Assembly (NCBI GenBank): GCA_027587225.1
Contig: JAPDDQ010000013.1
Span: 89,243 to 153,242 of the forward strand
Direction: 5' to 3'
Source of the DNA: Solirubrobacter taibaiensis
GTDB lineage: Bacteria; Actinomycetota; Thermoleophilia; Solirubrobacterales; Solirubrobacteraceae
Length of the DNA stretch: 64,000 bases
Below are positions 1-8,080 of this stretch, piece after piece. Made by a program: the position numbers and the translations under genes. Below the pieces are notes generated by a model, which searched no databases, was not told the origin of the DNA, and saw only the letters and a list, made by a program, of their open reading frames with translations. Position 1 is the first letter of the stretch; the number at the start of each line of letters is the position of its first letter.

Positions 1-121
1 CGGCATGGGCCTCAAGCTCGCGGCGCTGGAAGCGCTGCAGTTCGGCGGGATCGTGGAGTTCGGCGAGCGCGAGCCCGGCAAATGGCGAGTCAGATTGGCG
101 GTGCCGCTTGACCGGACCTGA
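1..121 (+). CDS. Sensor histidine kinase, C-terminal end (partial)
   Basis: Only the last 39 codons are present, read from position 2 and ending with TGA at 119-121. The peptide begins GMGLKLAALEALQFGG, which resembles the G2-box region of a HATPase_c domain (GxGLGL-like glycine loop followed by a helix), and ends with beta-strand-like residues RVRLAVPL as kinase ATP-binding domains do. It overlaps the following LuxR-type response regulator by 14 bases, the usual arrangement for a two-component pair. The identity rests on a short fragment plus context, so a sensor kinase is likely but not proven. Confidence 0.55.
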   Translation, partial: GMGLKLAALEALQFGGIVEFGEREPGKWRVRLAVPLDRT

Positions 122-752
122 CCTGAACCCGAGCCGGATCGCCGCCGGCACGTCCGACCGCAAGCTGCGCGTCCTGGTGGTGGACGACCACGAGGTCGTG
201 CACTGGGGCCTGCGCCTGATGCTCGGTGAGCAGCCGTGGGTGGAGCGCTGCCTGTCGGCGCGCAACACGGAGGAGGCGCTCGCGCTCGCCCGCCGCTACG
301 ACCCGCACGTCGCGCTCGTGGACCTGTTCGTCGGGCAGGAGTCGGGCGCGGAGATCTGCGCGCAGCTGATCGCCCTCAGCCCGCGCCTGAACGTGCTGCT
401 GATCAGCGGCGCCGGCCGGATCTCCCCCAACGCCGCCCGCGCCGCGGGCGCCTCGGGCTTCATCTCCAAGGACTGGCCCGCCGCGGACATCGCGGGCGCG
501 GTGCGGATGGTCGGCCTCGGCATGACCGTCTTCAAGCCGCACGAGGCGCCGGCCGGGCCGCCGCTCTCAGAACGCGAGCGCGAAGTGCTCGAATCGATCG
601 CGAACGGCGCCACGAACCGCGAGATCGCGGGCGAGTTGTTCCTCTCGCCCCACACGGTCAAGGAACACACATCGAGTCTCTATCGCAAGCTCGGCGTGCG
701 CAATCGCGCCGAAGCGGTGCAAAAGGCCCAGCGGCTCGGTCTGATCTCGTAG
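108..752 (+). CDS. LuxR/NarL-family response regulator
   Basis: The 214-residue protein has a receiver domain (about 20-135) and a C-terminal LuxR-type helix-turn-helix (about 150-214). The acidic pair Asp26-Asp27 (LVVDDHE), the phospho-acceptor Asp72 (ALVDLF) and the conserved Lys (FISKDW) are all visible. The DNA-binding part carries the hallmark LSEREREVL and a recognition helix in LSPHTVKEH. It starts at TTG 108 inside the end of the preceding kinase gene, so the two are translationally coupled. The partner kinase presumably phosphorylates it and it then controls transcription. No target can be named, although the fatty-acid operon directly downstream is an obvious candidate. Confidence 0.9.
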   Translation: MTGPDLNPSRIAAGTSDRKLRVLVVDDHEVVHWGLRLMLGEQPWVERCLSARNTEEALALARRYDPHVALVDLFVGQESGAEICAQLIALSPRLNVLLISGAGRISPNAARAAGASGFISKDWPAADIAGAVRMVGLGMTVFKPHEAPAGPPLSEREREVLESIANGATNREIAGELFLSPHTVKEHTSSLYRKLGVRNRAEAVQKAQRLGLIS

Positions 753-761
753 GGAGCGAGT

Positions 762-778
762 GGGGGTGCGCCACCCCC
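762..778 (+). terminator. G/C hairpin after the response regulator
   Basis: GGGGGTG at 762-768 pairs perfectly with CACCCCC at 772-778 around a 3-base loop, ten bases after the response-regulator stop. There is no U-tract, so it may be a weak terminator or processing site between the two-component genes and the fab operon. Confidence 0.4.
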
Positions 779-827
779 TAAGCGGGGGGTAGGCCGTCGG
801 CGGAGGTGGGACACACAACGCCTCTGC

Positions 828-1868
828 GTGAAGGTGCAGGGCGTGAGCAACGCAACCCTCCCTCCTGAGCTGCATCAGATCGCGCGTGACGCCGCGCGCA
901 ACGGGAGGCGACCCGCACCCCCGCGGACCGCGACGATCCTCGGGCTCGGCCATTACCTGCCCAGCGAGGTCGTCCCCAACGCGGACATCGCGGAGCGCAT
1001 CGGCGTCGACGACCACTGGATCGTCAAGCGCACCGGCATCAAGGCGCGCCGCCGCGCCGCCGCCAACGAGGGCACGACCGACCTGGCCGTCAAGGCCGCC
1101 CGGCGTGCCCTGCAGGACGCGGACGTGCAGGCACGCGACGTGGACTACGTGATCGTCGCGACGATGAGCGCGGACGAGATCACGCCGAACTGCGCGCCGC
1201 TGGTCGCCCACGCGATCGGCGCCGACCGCGCCGCCGCGTTCGACATCGGCGCCGCCTGCACCGGCTTCCTCGCCGGCCTGTCCCAGGCCGCCGCCCTGAT
1301 CGAGGTGGGCCGCGCGGAGCGGATCCTGCTGATCGGCGCGGAGAAGCTCACCCGCATCACCGACTTCAACGACAAGAAGACCGGCATGCTGTTCGGCGAC
1401 GGTGCGGGCGCGGTCGTGCTCGGCCCGTCCGACACGCAGGCCGGCGTCGGCCCGATCGACCTGCTCGCCGACGGTGGCCTGGGCGACACGATCCTGGCCA
1501 CGCACGAGGACCCCTACATCCGCATGGACGGGATCTCGACGTTCAAGATCGCGGTCAAGAACCTGTCCGCGTCGACCGTCTACGCCGTCGCCGCCGCCGG
1601 GTACGAGCTCGACGACATCGACCTGTTCGTCTACCACCAGGCCAACAGCCGGATCCTCAAGGCGGTCGGCGAGCGGCTGGAGCTGGACCCCGCGAAGGTC
1701 GCCGACTACATCAGCCAGCTCGGCAACACGTCCGCGGCGTCGATCCCGCTCACGCTCAGCCTCTCCCGCGAGGACGGGCGCCTGAAGCCGGGCATGAAGG
1801 TGCTGATCGGCGCCATCGGGGCAGGCTTCACGTGGGGCGCCGGCGTGATGGAGTGGACCGCTTCATGA
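828..1868 (+). CDS. fabH: Beta-ketoacyl-ACP synthase III
   Basis: FabH condenses acetyl-CoA (or a branched primer) with malonyl-ACP to start type II fatty-acid synthesis in the cytoplasm. The complete catalytic triad is visible: Cys144 (GAACTGF), His270 (VYHQAN) and Asn300 (GNTSAAS). The 346-residue form from GTG 828 has about 30 residues ahead of the usual FabH start. An in-frame GTG at 843 would shorten it slightly, and neither start has a convincing Shine-Dalgarno. It is the first gene of a run with ATGA/GTGA overlaps (fabH-fabG, acpP-fabF-fabI-reductase). No fabD or fabZ lies in the cluster, so malonyl transfer and dehydration must be encoded elsewhere. Confidence 0.95.
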   Translation: MKVQGVSNATLPPELHQIARDAARNGRRPAPPRTATILGLGHYLPSEVVPNADIAERIGVDDHWIVKRTGIKARRRAAANEGTTDLAVKAARRALQDADVQARDVDYVIVATMSADEITPNCAPLVAHAIGADRAAAFDIGAACTGFLAGLSQAAALIEVGRAERILLIGAEKLTRITDFNDKKTGMLFGDGAGAVVLGPSDTQAGVGPIDLLADGGLGDTILATHEDPYIRMDGISTFKIAVKNLSASTVYAVAAAGYELDDIDLFVYHQANSRILKAVGERLELDPAKVADYISQLGNTSAASIPLTLSLSREDGRLKPGMKVLIGAIGAGFTWGAGVMEWTAS

Positions 1869-2602
1869 GCCGCCCCGAGAACGCTGTAGCCCTCGTCACC
1901 GGTGCCTCCAAGGGCATCGGCTCGGCGATCGCCAGGGCGTTGGCCGCCGACGGCTGGGCCGTCGCGGTCAACTACCGCTCCGACCAGGCCGGCGCCGACG
2001 CCGTCGTCGAGGCGATCGAGGAGGCCGGCGGCAAGGCCAAGGCCATCCACGCCGACGTGACCAACGGTGACGGCAAGGCGCTCCTCAAGCAGGTCGAGGA
2101 GGAGCTGGGCGGTCCCGTGCTCGCCCTCGTCAACAACGCGGGCGTCGCGCGCGACAACATCGTGCTGCAGCTCACGGACGAGGACTGGGACACGGTCATC
2201 GGCACGAACCTCACGCCGGCCTTCCGGCTCACGCGGGATTCGCTGCGCCCGATGATCAAGGCCCGCTACGGCCGCGTGATCAACATCGCGTCGGTCGTCG
2301 GGCCGCGGGCGAACGCCGGGCAGTCCAACTACGCCGCGGCCAAGGCCGGCCTGATCGGCATGACCAAGACCATCGCCGCGGAAGTCGCGCGGCGCGGCGT
2401 GACCGTCAACGCGGTCGCACCGGGCTTCATCGCCACCGACATGACGGCTGACTTGGCCACGGACGAGATCGTCAAGGCGATCCCGGCCCGCCGTCAGGGC
2501 ACGCCGGAGGAAGTCGCCGCCGCCGTGCGGTATCTCGCCTCCGACGACGCCGGGTACGTCACCGGCACCACGCTGTATGTCGACGGCGGCATGTCCGCCT
2601 AA
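1865..2602 (+). CDS. fabG: 3-oxoacyl-ACP reductase
   Basis: FabG is the NADPH-dependent short-chain dehydrogenase that reduces 3-ketoacyl-ACP. The start is taken as the ATG at 1865 because it overlaps the fabH stop (ATGA) and begins a typical SDR: cofactor loop TGASKGIG, NNAG motif, catalytic Ser in INIASVVG, and YxxxK in YAAAKAG. The length of 245 residues is standard. It ends with the classic VDGGMSA tail. It sits between fabH and acpP in the operon, where it would work on the product of FabH and FabF. Confidence 0.95.
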   Translation: MSRPENAVALVTGASKGIGSAIARALAADGWAVAVNYRSDQAGADAVVEAIEEAGGKAKAIHADVTNGDGKALLKQVEEELGGPVLALVNNAGVARDNIVLQLTDEDWDTVIGTNLTPAFRLTRDSLRPMIKARYGRVINIASVVGPRANAGQSNYAAAKAGLIGMTKTIAAEVARRGVTVNAVAPGFIATDMTADLATDEIVKAIPARRQGTPEEVAAAVRYLASDDAGYVTGTTLYVDGGMSA

Positions 2603-2634
2603 CCCCCCTTACGCAACCAAGGAGAGCAACAATC

Positions 2635-2883
2635 ATGGCCAACGCCATCACCGAAGAAGCCGTTCAGAAGACCGTCTACGAGGCGCTGCCGCAGTTCGGC
2701 GTCGACGAGGGCGACATCACGCGCGAGGCCACTTTCGAGGACCTCGACGTCGACTCGCTCGACCTCGCCGAGCTCTCACAGATCATCGAGGACGAGTACG
2801 GCGTGGCCCTCAAGGGCGACGACGTCGGCAAGATCAAGACCGTCGGCGACGCGATTGACCTGGTGGTGCAGAAGGGCGCATGA
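2635..2883 (+). CDS. acpP: Acyl carrier protein
   Basis: This is an 82-residue acidic carrier protein holding growing acyl chains on a phosphopantetheine arm. The attachment Ser41 is visible in the DSLDLAEL motif. A good Shine-Dalgarno (AAGGAGAG) lies upstream, giving independent strong initiation, as expected for the most abundant component of the pathway. The last bases overlap the fabF start (ATGA). Its position between fabG and fabF is a standard fab gene order. Confidence 0.95.
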   Translation: MANAITEEAVQKTVYEALPQFGVDEGDITREATFEDLDVDSLDLAELSQIIEDEYGVALKGDDVGKIKTVGDAIDLVVQKGA

Positions 2884-4079
2884 GCCGCGAGGTCGTCATC
2901 ACCGGCGTCGGCGCCGTCACCCCGCTGGGTGTCGGCGCGCGCACGCTGCATGAGCGCTGGAGCGCCGGCGTCGTCGGCATCGCCGACGGCAAGGGCGTCG
3001 CAACCGAGTTCGAGCCGACCGAGCACCTGTCCGTCAAGGAAGTGCGCCGGGCCGATCGCTTCACGCAGTTCGCGCTGGTCGCGGGCGACGAAGCGCTGGC
3101 CGAGGCGGGCTGGAGCGACGAGCTGCCCTACGAGGGCGATCGCATCGCGTCCATCCTGGGCACGGGCATCGGTGGTATCGGCACGCTCGAGCGCGGCAAG
3201 GAGCTGCTGATCGAAAGCGGGCCGAAGAAGGTCCCGCCGCTCTCCGTGCCGCTGATGATGAGCAACGCCGCCGCGGCGGCGGTCTCCATGCGCTTCAAGC
3301 TGCTGGGCCCGTGCCACGGCATCGTCTCCGCCTGCTCCGGCGGCGCGGACGCCATCGGCGCCGCGAAGATGATGATCGAATCGGGCCTTGTCGACGCCGT
3401 CGTCACCGGCGGCTCGGAGGCGGCGCTCACGCCGCTCTCGAACGCGGCGTTCGCGGCGCTCGACGCGCTCTCGGACCTCGGCATCTCGCGTCCGTTCGAC
3501 AAGGACCGCGACGGCTTCGTCATGGGCGAGGGCGGCGCGATCCTGATTCTCGAGACGCGTGAGAACGCCGAGAAGCGCGGCGCCAAGATCCTCGGCACGC
3601 TGCGCGGCTATGGCGCATCGGCCGACGCGTACCACCTGACCGCTCCGGACAAGGACGGCGGTGGACCGTCGCGGGCCATGAAGGCCGCGATGAAGGACGC
3701 GGGCATCACGCCCGACGACATCGTCTACGTCAACGCCCACGGCACCTCCACCGGTCTCAACGACGCGGCGGAGACCAAGGCGCTCAAGACGGCGCTCGGC
3801 GACCGCGCGTATGAGGTCCCGATCTCGTCGCTGAAGTCGTCGATCGGGCACCTGCTCGGCGCCGCCGGCGCCGTGGAGGCCGTGGCGACGATCCTCGCCC
3901 TGCGCGACCGGATCGCTCCGCCGACGCTCGGGCTCGAGAACCCGGGCGAGGGCCTGGACCTCGACTACGTCCCGCACAGCGCCAAGCCGCTGGACATCGG
4001 CGACAAGCCCGCGATCGCGATCTCGTCGTCGTTCGGCTTCGGCGGCCACAACGCCGTTCTGGCACTGGAGGCCGCATGA
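2880..4079 (+). CDS. fabF: Beta-ketoacyl-ACP synthase II
   Basis: FabF catalyses the elongating condensation of acyl-ACP with malonyl-ACP. The KAS I/II Cys-His-His triad is intact: Cys152 (SACSGG), His286 (NAHGTST) and His323 (GHLLGAAG). The length of 399 residues is close to normal. The ATG at 2880 overlaps the acpP stop by four bases and the gene overlaps fabI by four more, so it is coupled on both sides. Confidence 0.95.
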   Translation: MSREVVITGVGAVTPLGVGARTLHERWSAGVVGIADGKGVATEFEPTEHLSVKEVRRADRFTQFALVAGDEALAEAGWSDELPYEGDRIASILGTGIGGIGTLERGKELLIESGPKKVPPLSVPLMMSNAAAAAVSMRFKLLGPCHGIVSACSGGADAIGAAKMMIESGLVDAVVTGGSEAALTPLSNAAFAALDALSDLGISRPFDKDRDGFVMGEGGAILILETRENAEKRGAKILGTLRGYGASADAYHLTAPDKDGGGPSRAMKAAMKDAGITPDDIVYVNAHGTSTGLNDAAETKALKTALGDRAYEVPISSLKSSIGHLLGAAGAVEAVATILALRDRIAPPTLGLENPGEGLDLDYVPHSAKPLDIGDKPAIAISSSFGFGGHNAVLALEAA

Positions 4080-4879
4080 GCAACCTCGCAGGCAAGAAGC
4101 TCCTGATCACGGGCGTCATCAACCGCGAGTCGATCGCGTACGAGGTCGCCAAGCAGGCGCAGGCCGCGGGTGCGGAGATCGTGCTGACGGGCTTCGGTCG
4201 TGCCAAGCGCATGACCGATCGCTCCGCCGGCAAGCTCGATCCCGTGCCGGACGTGTTGGAGCTCGACGTCAACAAGCCCGAGGACATCGAGGCCGTCGCG
4301 GCGGACCTGAAGGAACGCTGGGGCCGGGTGGACGGCGTGCTGCACGCGATCGCCTTCGCCCCGGAGGACGCGCTCGGCGGCAACTTCCTCAACACGCCCG
4401 CCGAGAGCGCCATCACGGCGTTCACGACGTCGGCGTTCTCGCTGAAGGCGCTGACCGTCGGGTTGAGTGACCTGTTCCCGGAGGAGGGCGCGGCGATCGT
4501 CGGGCTCGACTTCGACGCGCAGGTCGCCTGGCCGGTGTACGACTGGATGGGCGTCGCCAAGGCGGCGCTGGAAGCCACGGCGCGCTACCTGGCGCGGGAC
4601 CTCGGTCCCCGTCGCGTGCGCGTGAACCTCGTGTCGGCGGGGCCGCTGGCCACGCTGGCCGCGCGCGGCATCCCCGGCTTCTCCGACCTGGCCGCGGCCT
4701 GGGAGAAGCAGGCCCCGCTGCCCTGGGACGTCGAGGATCCCGCGCCCGTCGCGGAGACGATCAACTTCCTGCTCAGCGACGCCGCGCGGGCGATCACCGC
4801 CGAGATCATCCACGTCGACGGTGGCTTCCACGCCATGGGCACGCAGATCACGCCCGTGCGTGAGGAGGTCGAAGCGTGA
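4076..4879 (+). CDS. fabI: Enoyl-ACP reductase, InhA/FabI type
   Basis: This is the NADH-dependent final reductase of the elongation cycle. The 267-residue protein follows the mycobacterial InhA pattern closely: N-terminal GKKLLITGV, catalytic Tyr155 and Lys162 in YDWMGVAKAALE, and SAGPLATLAARGI near the substrate loop. The residue aligned with InhA Ser94 appears to be Ala (LHAIAF versus LHSIGF-type). It overlaps fabF and the following reductase by four bases each, so it is part of one translationally coupled operon. Confidence 0.93.
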   Translation: MSNLAGKKLLITGVINRESIAYEVAKQAQAAGAEIVLTGFGRAKRMTDRSAGKLDPVPDVLELDVNKPEDIEAVAADLKERWGRVDGVLHAIAFAPEDALGGNFLNTPAESAITAFTTSAFSLKALTVGLSDLFPEEGAAIVGLDFDAQVAWPVYDWMGVAKAALEATARYLARDLGPRRVRVNLVSAGPLATLAARGIPGFSDLAAAWEKQAPLPWDVEDPAPVAETINFLLSDAARAITAEIIHVDGGFHAMGTQITPVREEVEA

Positions 4880-5982
4880 AGAACCCCGTCTTCCTGACCG
4901 GTGCCACCGGCTTCCTCGGCATGGAGGTGCTCGCGCGCCTGGTCGAAAAGGGAGACCGGGACGTGGTGGCGCTCGTGCGCGCGGAGGATTCGGCCGCGGC
5001 GACCGAGCGCCTCCACGGCGTGATGGCCAAGCTGTGGCGGGACCCGTCGCCGTACTACGACCGCGTCCGCGCGGTCGCCGGTGACGTCACCTCGCCCGGC
5101 CTGGGCATGGACCGCGCCGAGCGGGCCGAGATCGCCGAAGAGGTCACCGCGGTGATGCACTGCGCGGCCTCGATCTCGTTCGACCTGCCGCTGGACGAGG
5201 CGCGCCAGATCAACGTCGAGGGCACGCGCGAGATGATCGGCTTCGCTCGCGAGGCGAAGTCCTGCGGGCGCCTGGACCGCTTCGTCCACGTGAGCACCGC
5301 GTACGTCGCGGGGATCACGGAGGGCATCTTCCGCGAGCGTCAGCTCGACGCGGGCCAGGAGTTCCGCAACACGTACGAGCAGACCAAGTGGGAGGCCGAG
5401 CACGTCGTCAACGACGCGGCCGACCTGGACCCCGTGATCGCGCGTCCGTCGATCGTCATGGGCGAGTCGGGCTCCGGCTGGACGCCCGCCTTCAACGTCC
5501 TGTACTGGCCGATCCGCGCGTTCTCGCGCGGGCTGTTCGAGAGCGTCCCGGCCCGGCCGGAGGCGCTGGTGGACGTGGTGCCGGTGGACTACGTCGCCGA
5601 CGCGTTGGTGTTCTTGCTCGAGGACACGTCCTCGAGCGGCGTCGTGAACCTGGTCTCCGGGCGCGAGGCGTGCACGGTGGACGCGCTGGTCGGGATGACC
5701 TCGGCCGCGTTCGGTCGTGAGCGGCCGCCGGTGGTCGCCCCCGGCTCGACCGGGACGGGTTCCGCCGCCGCCGACGATCACGCCCAGGTGTACTTCCCGT
5801 ACTTCGACATGGACATGGTCTTCGACGACACGCGCGCCCGCGCGCTGCTCGGGTCGGCGGGCATCAAGTGCCCGCACCTGACGGACTACTTCCCGCGGCT
5901 CATCGAGTACGCCCAGCAGACCCGCTGGGGGAAGTCGCCTCAGACGCGCGAAGAGGCTGCCGGCGCGCACGCCGCGGCGTAG
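4876..5982 (+). CDS. Extended SDR / thioester (acyl) reductase-like protein
   Basis: The 368-residue protein starts at a GTG overlapping the fabI stop (GTGA). It has the N-terminal Rossmann loop TGATGFLG (residues 8-15), a catalytic YxxxK in TYEQTKWEAE, and the general layout of the NAD-binding-4 (male-sterility / thioester-reductase) family that reduces acyl thioesters or related substrates. Being the last gene of a fatty-acid operon, it could act on acyl-ACP or acyl-CoA to give aldehyde or alcohol. That specificity is inference. Other extended SDRs such as epimerases share the fold. Its 3' end overlaps the convergent membrane-protein gene by 83 bases. Confidence 0.75.
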   Translation: MKNPVFLTGATGFLGMEVLARLVEKGDRDVVALVRAEDSAAATERLHGVMAKLWRDPSPYYDRVRAVAGDVTSPGLGMDRAERAEIAEEVTAVMHCAASISFDLPLDEARQINVEGTREMIGFAREAKSCGRLDRFVHVSTAYVAGITEGIFRERQLDAGQEFRNTYEQTKWEAEHVVNDAADLDPVIARPSIVMGESGSGWTPAFNVLYWPIRAFSRGLFESVPARPEALVDVVPVDYVADALVFLLEDTSSSGVVNLVSGREACTVDALVGMTSAAFGRERPPVVAPGSTGTGSAAADDHAQVYFPYFDMDMVFDDTRARALLGSAGIKCPHLTDYFPRLIEYAQQTRWGKSPQTREEAAGAHAAA

Positions 5983-7228
5983 CCAGGTAGGGATACAGGC
6001 AGATCAGCGCGCCCGTGTAGAGGCCTCCGGCCAGCAGCACGGGCGCGAGGTGCAGCGGGTCGCTGTACCCGACCTCGAGATGGACGAGGGTCGTCGCCGC
6101 GAACCCGGGCAGCCCGGCCGCGGCGAGCGTCCACCACAGGCCCTTCGCGCCGCGGTACACGCCGCGCAGCGCGACGATCAGCAGCCCAACGCCGGCCGCG
6201 GCCAGCGCGCCGCCGAAGCCCGCGCGGTCGTGCGCGATCAGGCTCAGCAGCTGCGGGTCGATGGCCTTGATCTCGGCCTCCGTCGCTTGCAGGAACGTCA
6301 GGTCGGACGGGACGAACACGCCCGTGATCCCGATCGTGGCGATCCCGAGACCACCGACGGTGACGCCGAGCGCGGCGGAGACGAGCAATAGCTGGCCGGT
6401 CTGCGCCCGGCGCCAGGTGGTGTCGTTGTGCAGGTCCGGCGGTGGGAGCGCACGCGGCGGGCGGTCCCGGAGCGTGAGGAAGAACGTCGGCAGCAGCCCC
6501 GCGGTGAGCCCGAAGTGCAGCGGGTCGAAGTAGCCGTAGCCGAGGAAGAGCAGGAACGACACGAATCCGATCGCGGCCGAGCTGACCACCGCCGCCCACT
6601 CCCAGCGCGTGAGCCCGTCCTGCCCGAGACCGGTGTAGAGGGCGCCGAGCGCGATCATCACGCCCGCGAGCGTCGCCCGGTCGTGCTCCATGAACGGGAG
6701 CAGCCGGTCGTTGGCGACGTCGAGCTGTGCCTTGGTGAGGCCGACGAACGCCTCGTCGTAGCTCAGCAGCACCGGGCCGCGGGCCACGAGCCAGACGATC
6801 ACGCCGGCGAGCATCATGCTGAGGCCGAGCGCCTGCGCGGCGCCCCCGCCCGCCTTGGCCGGCGGACCGGCGACGGCGGCGTTGATGCGGCGCGGGAGGC
6901 TCGGCCCGGCCGCCTGCAAGCCCGCGGCATCCACATAGACCCGCTCGGCCGTCTTGAGACGCTCCAGTGCCTCTGCGGGGCTGCTCACGGTCGGCTCGGG
7001 TGGCTCCGGCCCGACGACCACCCCGGCCGCCCCGAGATGATCGAGCGCGGGGTGCGGCCGCGTGGTGTGGATCCACACCGGCGAGGTGATGCCCGCGGGC
7101 GGTTTGCCGTCGCCGACGAGTTCGATGACCAGCCCACCGCCGGGCAACCGCGCGACCGCGTCCGCGGCGTGGATCAGCAGCCGCGCGGGCAGGCGGGAGA
7201 GCAGCGGGTGGTAGCTCCAATCCGGCAT
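5900..7228 (-). CDS. Multi-pass membrane protein with an internal duplication
   Basis: The 442-residue protein is of unknown function. The first ~30 residues (MPDWSYHPLLSRLPARLL) recall the start of some dihydroorotate-dehydrogenase-like proteins, but no catalytic part follows. Residues ~130-410 hold about eight hydrophobic segments in two similar halves. Each half contains an HDRA motif (182-185 and 333-336) followed about 55 residues later by a DPLH motif (235-238 and 390-393) next to a membrane segment. The gene converges on the acyl reductase and overlaps it by 83 bases. No function is assigned. Confidence 0.75.
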   Translation of the reverse strand: MPDWSYHPLLSRLPARLLIHAADAVARLPGGGLVIELVGDGKPPAGITSPVWIHTTRPHPALDHLGAAGVVVGPEPPEPTVSSPAEALERLKTAERVYVDAAGLQAAGPSLPRRINAAVAGPPAKAGGGAAQALGLSMMLAGVIVWLVARGPVLLSYDEAFVGLTKAQLDVANDRLLPFMEHDRATLAGVMIALGALYTGLGQDGLTRWEWAAVVSSAAIGFVSFLLFLGYGYFDPLHFGLTAGLLPTFFLTLRDRPPRALPPPDLHNDTTWRRAQTGQLLLVSAALGVTVGGLGIATIGITGVFVPSDLTFLQATEAEIKAIDPQLLSLIAHDRAGFGGALAAAGVGLLIVALRGVYRGAKGLWWTLAAAGLPGFAATTLVHLEVGYSDPLHLAPVLLAGGLYTGALICLYPYLATPRRARRQPLRASEATSPSGSAGRTR

Positions 7229-7278
7229 CGCACCAGAAAGCTTGACAAAGGTGAGCGATGGTGGAGAAGGTCGCGTGC

Positions 7279-7770
7279 ATGATCACACGCAAGGGACTGC
7301 TCACCGGGAGCGCCGCCGCGGGTGCGGCCGCGCTCGCCACCGCTTCACCGGCGCTCGCGCACGGCGACGATGACGACGAGCTGGTCGGCTCCTGGTACGG
7401 CCGCGTCACCGCCGACGACCCGGCCCTCGGCGCCTTCGAGGAGCTGATCAGCTTCCACCGCGACGGGATCGTCACCGACGCCCACCGCCTCTACCTCCCG
7501 GCGACCCCGTTCGGCCCGCTGCTGGAGACGTCCGGCCACGGCGCCTGGAAGCGCGTGCGCGGCGGCGGCTACACCGCGTTCTTCCGCTTCCTGCTCCAGC
7601 AGGCGCCGCCGTCCGCGGGCGCGGCGGTCGGCACCGACAACGTGCGCCTGAACTTCCGGGTCGTGCGCGGCCGCATCACCGGCCGCTTCGAGTCGCAGAT
7701 CAAGGACACGAGCGGCGCACTCGTCTTCACCGCGACCGGCGCGATCGCGGCGGAGCGCATCACGGCGTAG
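7279..7770 (+). CDS. Small secreted protein of unknown function
   Basis: Translation from ATG 7279 gives 163 residues. A GGAGAAGG Shine-Dalgarno at 7263-7270 favours this start over the in-frame ATG at 7258. The N-terminus is a signal peptide (basic ITRKG, Ala-rich core, ALA-H cleavage site). The mature part begins HGDDDDELVGSWYGRV and looks beta-rich, with repeated SFHRDG and GHGAW motifs, suggesting a lipocalin-like or small beta-barrel fold. The last 11 bases overlap the convergent mhuD-like gene. I do not recognise a specific family. Confidence 0.7.
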   Translation: MITRKGLLTGSAAAGAAALATASPALAHGDDDDELVGSWYGRVTADDPALGAFEELISFHRDGIVTDAHRLYLPATPFGPLLETSGHGAWKRVRGGGYTAFFRFLLQQAPPSAGAAVGTDNVRLNFRVVRGRITGRFESQIKDTSGALVFTATGAIAAERITA

Positions 7771-8080
7771 CCGGGGCCTGCAACTCCACGACCTCGAACT
7801 CCATCACGGCGGACCCGTGGGCGACCGCGCCCGTCGAGTCGGCGCGCGCCTGCACGTGACCGCGGGTGAAGGCCGCGCTCTTGACCCAGTTCTGGAAGGC
7901 CTCGTCGGACTCCCAGTGGGTGACGACGAAGTAGCGCGTCTCGCCCTTGATCGGGCGCAGCAGCTCGAACCCGAGGAAGCCGGGCTGGTTGTCGACTTCA
8001 CGCGCTCGCGCGGCGAAGCGCTTCTCGAGCTCGGGCCCGCGGCCCTCGGCGACCTCAATCGCGTTGATCTTCACGACCAT
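7760..8080 (-). CDS. mhuD: MhuD/IsdG-type heme-degrading monooxygenase
   Basis: This is a 106-residue antibiotic-biosynthesis-monooxygenase (ABM) fold protein very close in sequence to mycobacterial MhuD. It starts VVKINAIEV and contains NQPGFLGFELLRP and YFVVTHWESDEAF. The residues that bind and position heme in that family are present: Asn6, Trp65 and His75. The likely role is oxidative heme opening to release iron in the cytoplasm. The start overlaps the end of the upstream alpha/beta hydrolase by 10 bases, so they form a two-gene unit. The hydrolase is not a known heme-uptake partner. Confidence 0.88.
   Translation of the reverse strand: MVVKINAIEVAEGRGPELEKRFAARAREVDNQPGFLGFELLRPIKGETRYFVVTHWESDEAFQNWVKSAAFTRGHVQARADSTGAVAHGSAVMEFEVVELQAPATP

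Noticed and set aside
7258..7278. ATG 7258 as start of the small secreted protein
   Set aside because: It would add seven residues before the basic n-region, and the GGAGAAGG then lies inside the gene at correct distance for ATG 7279.
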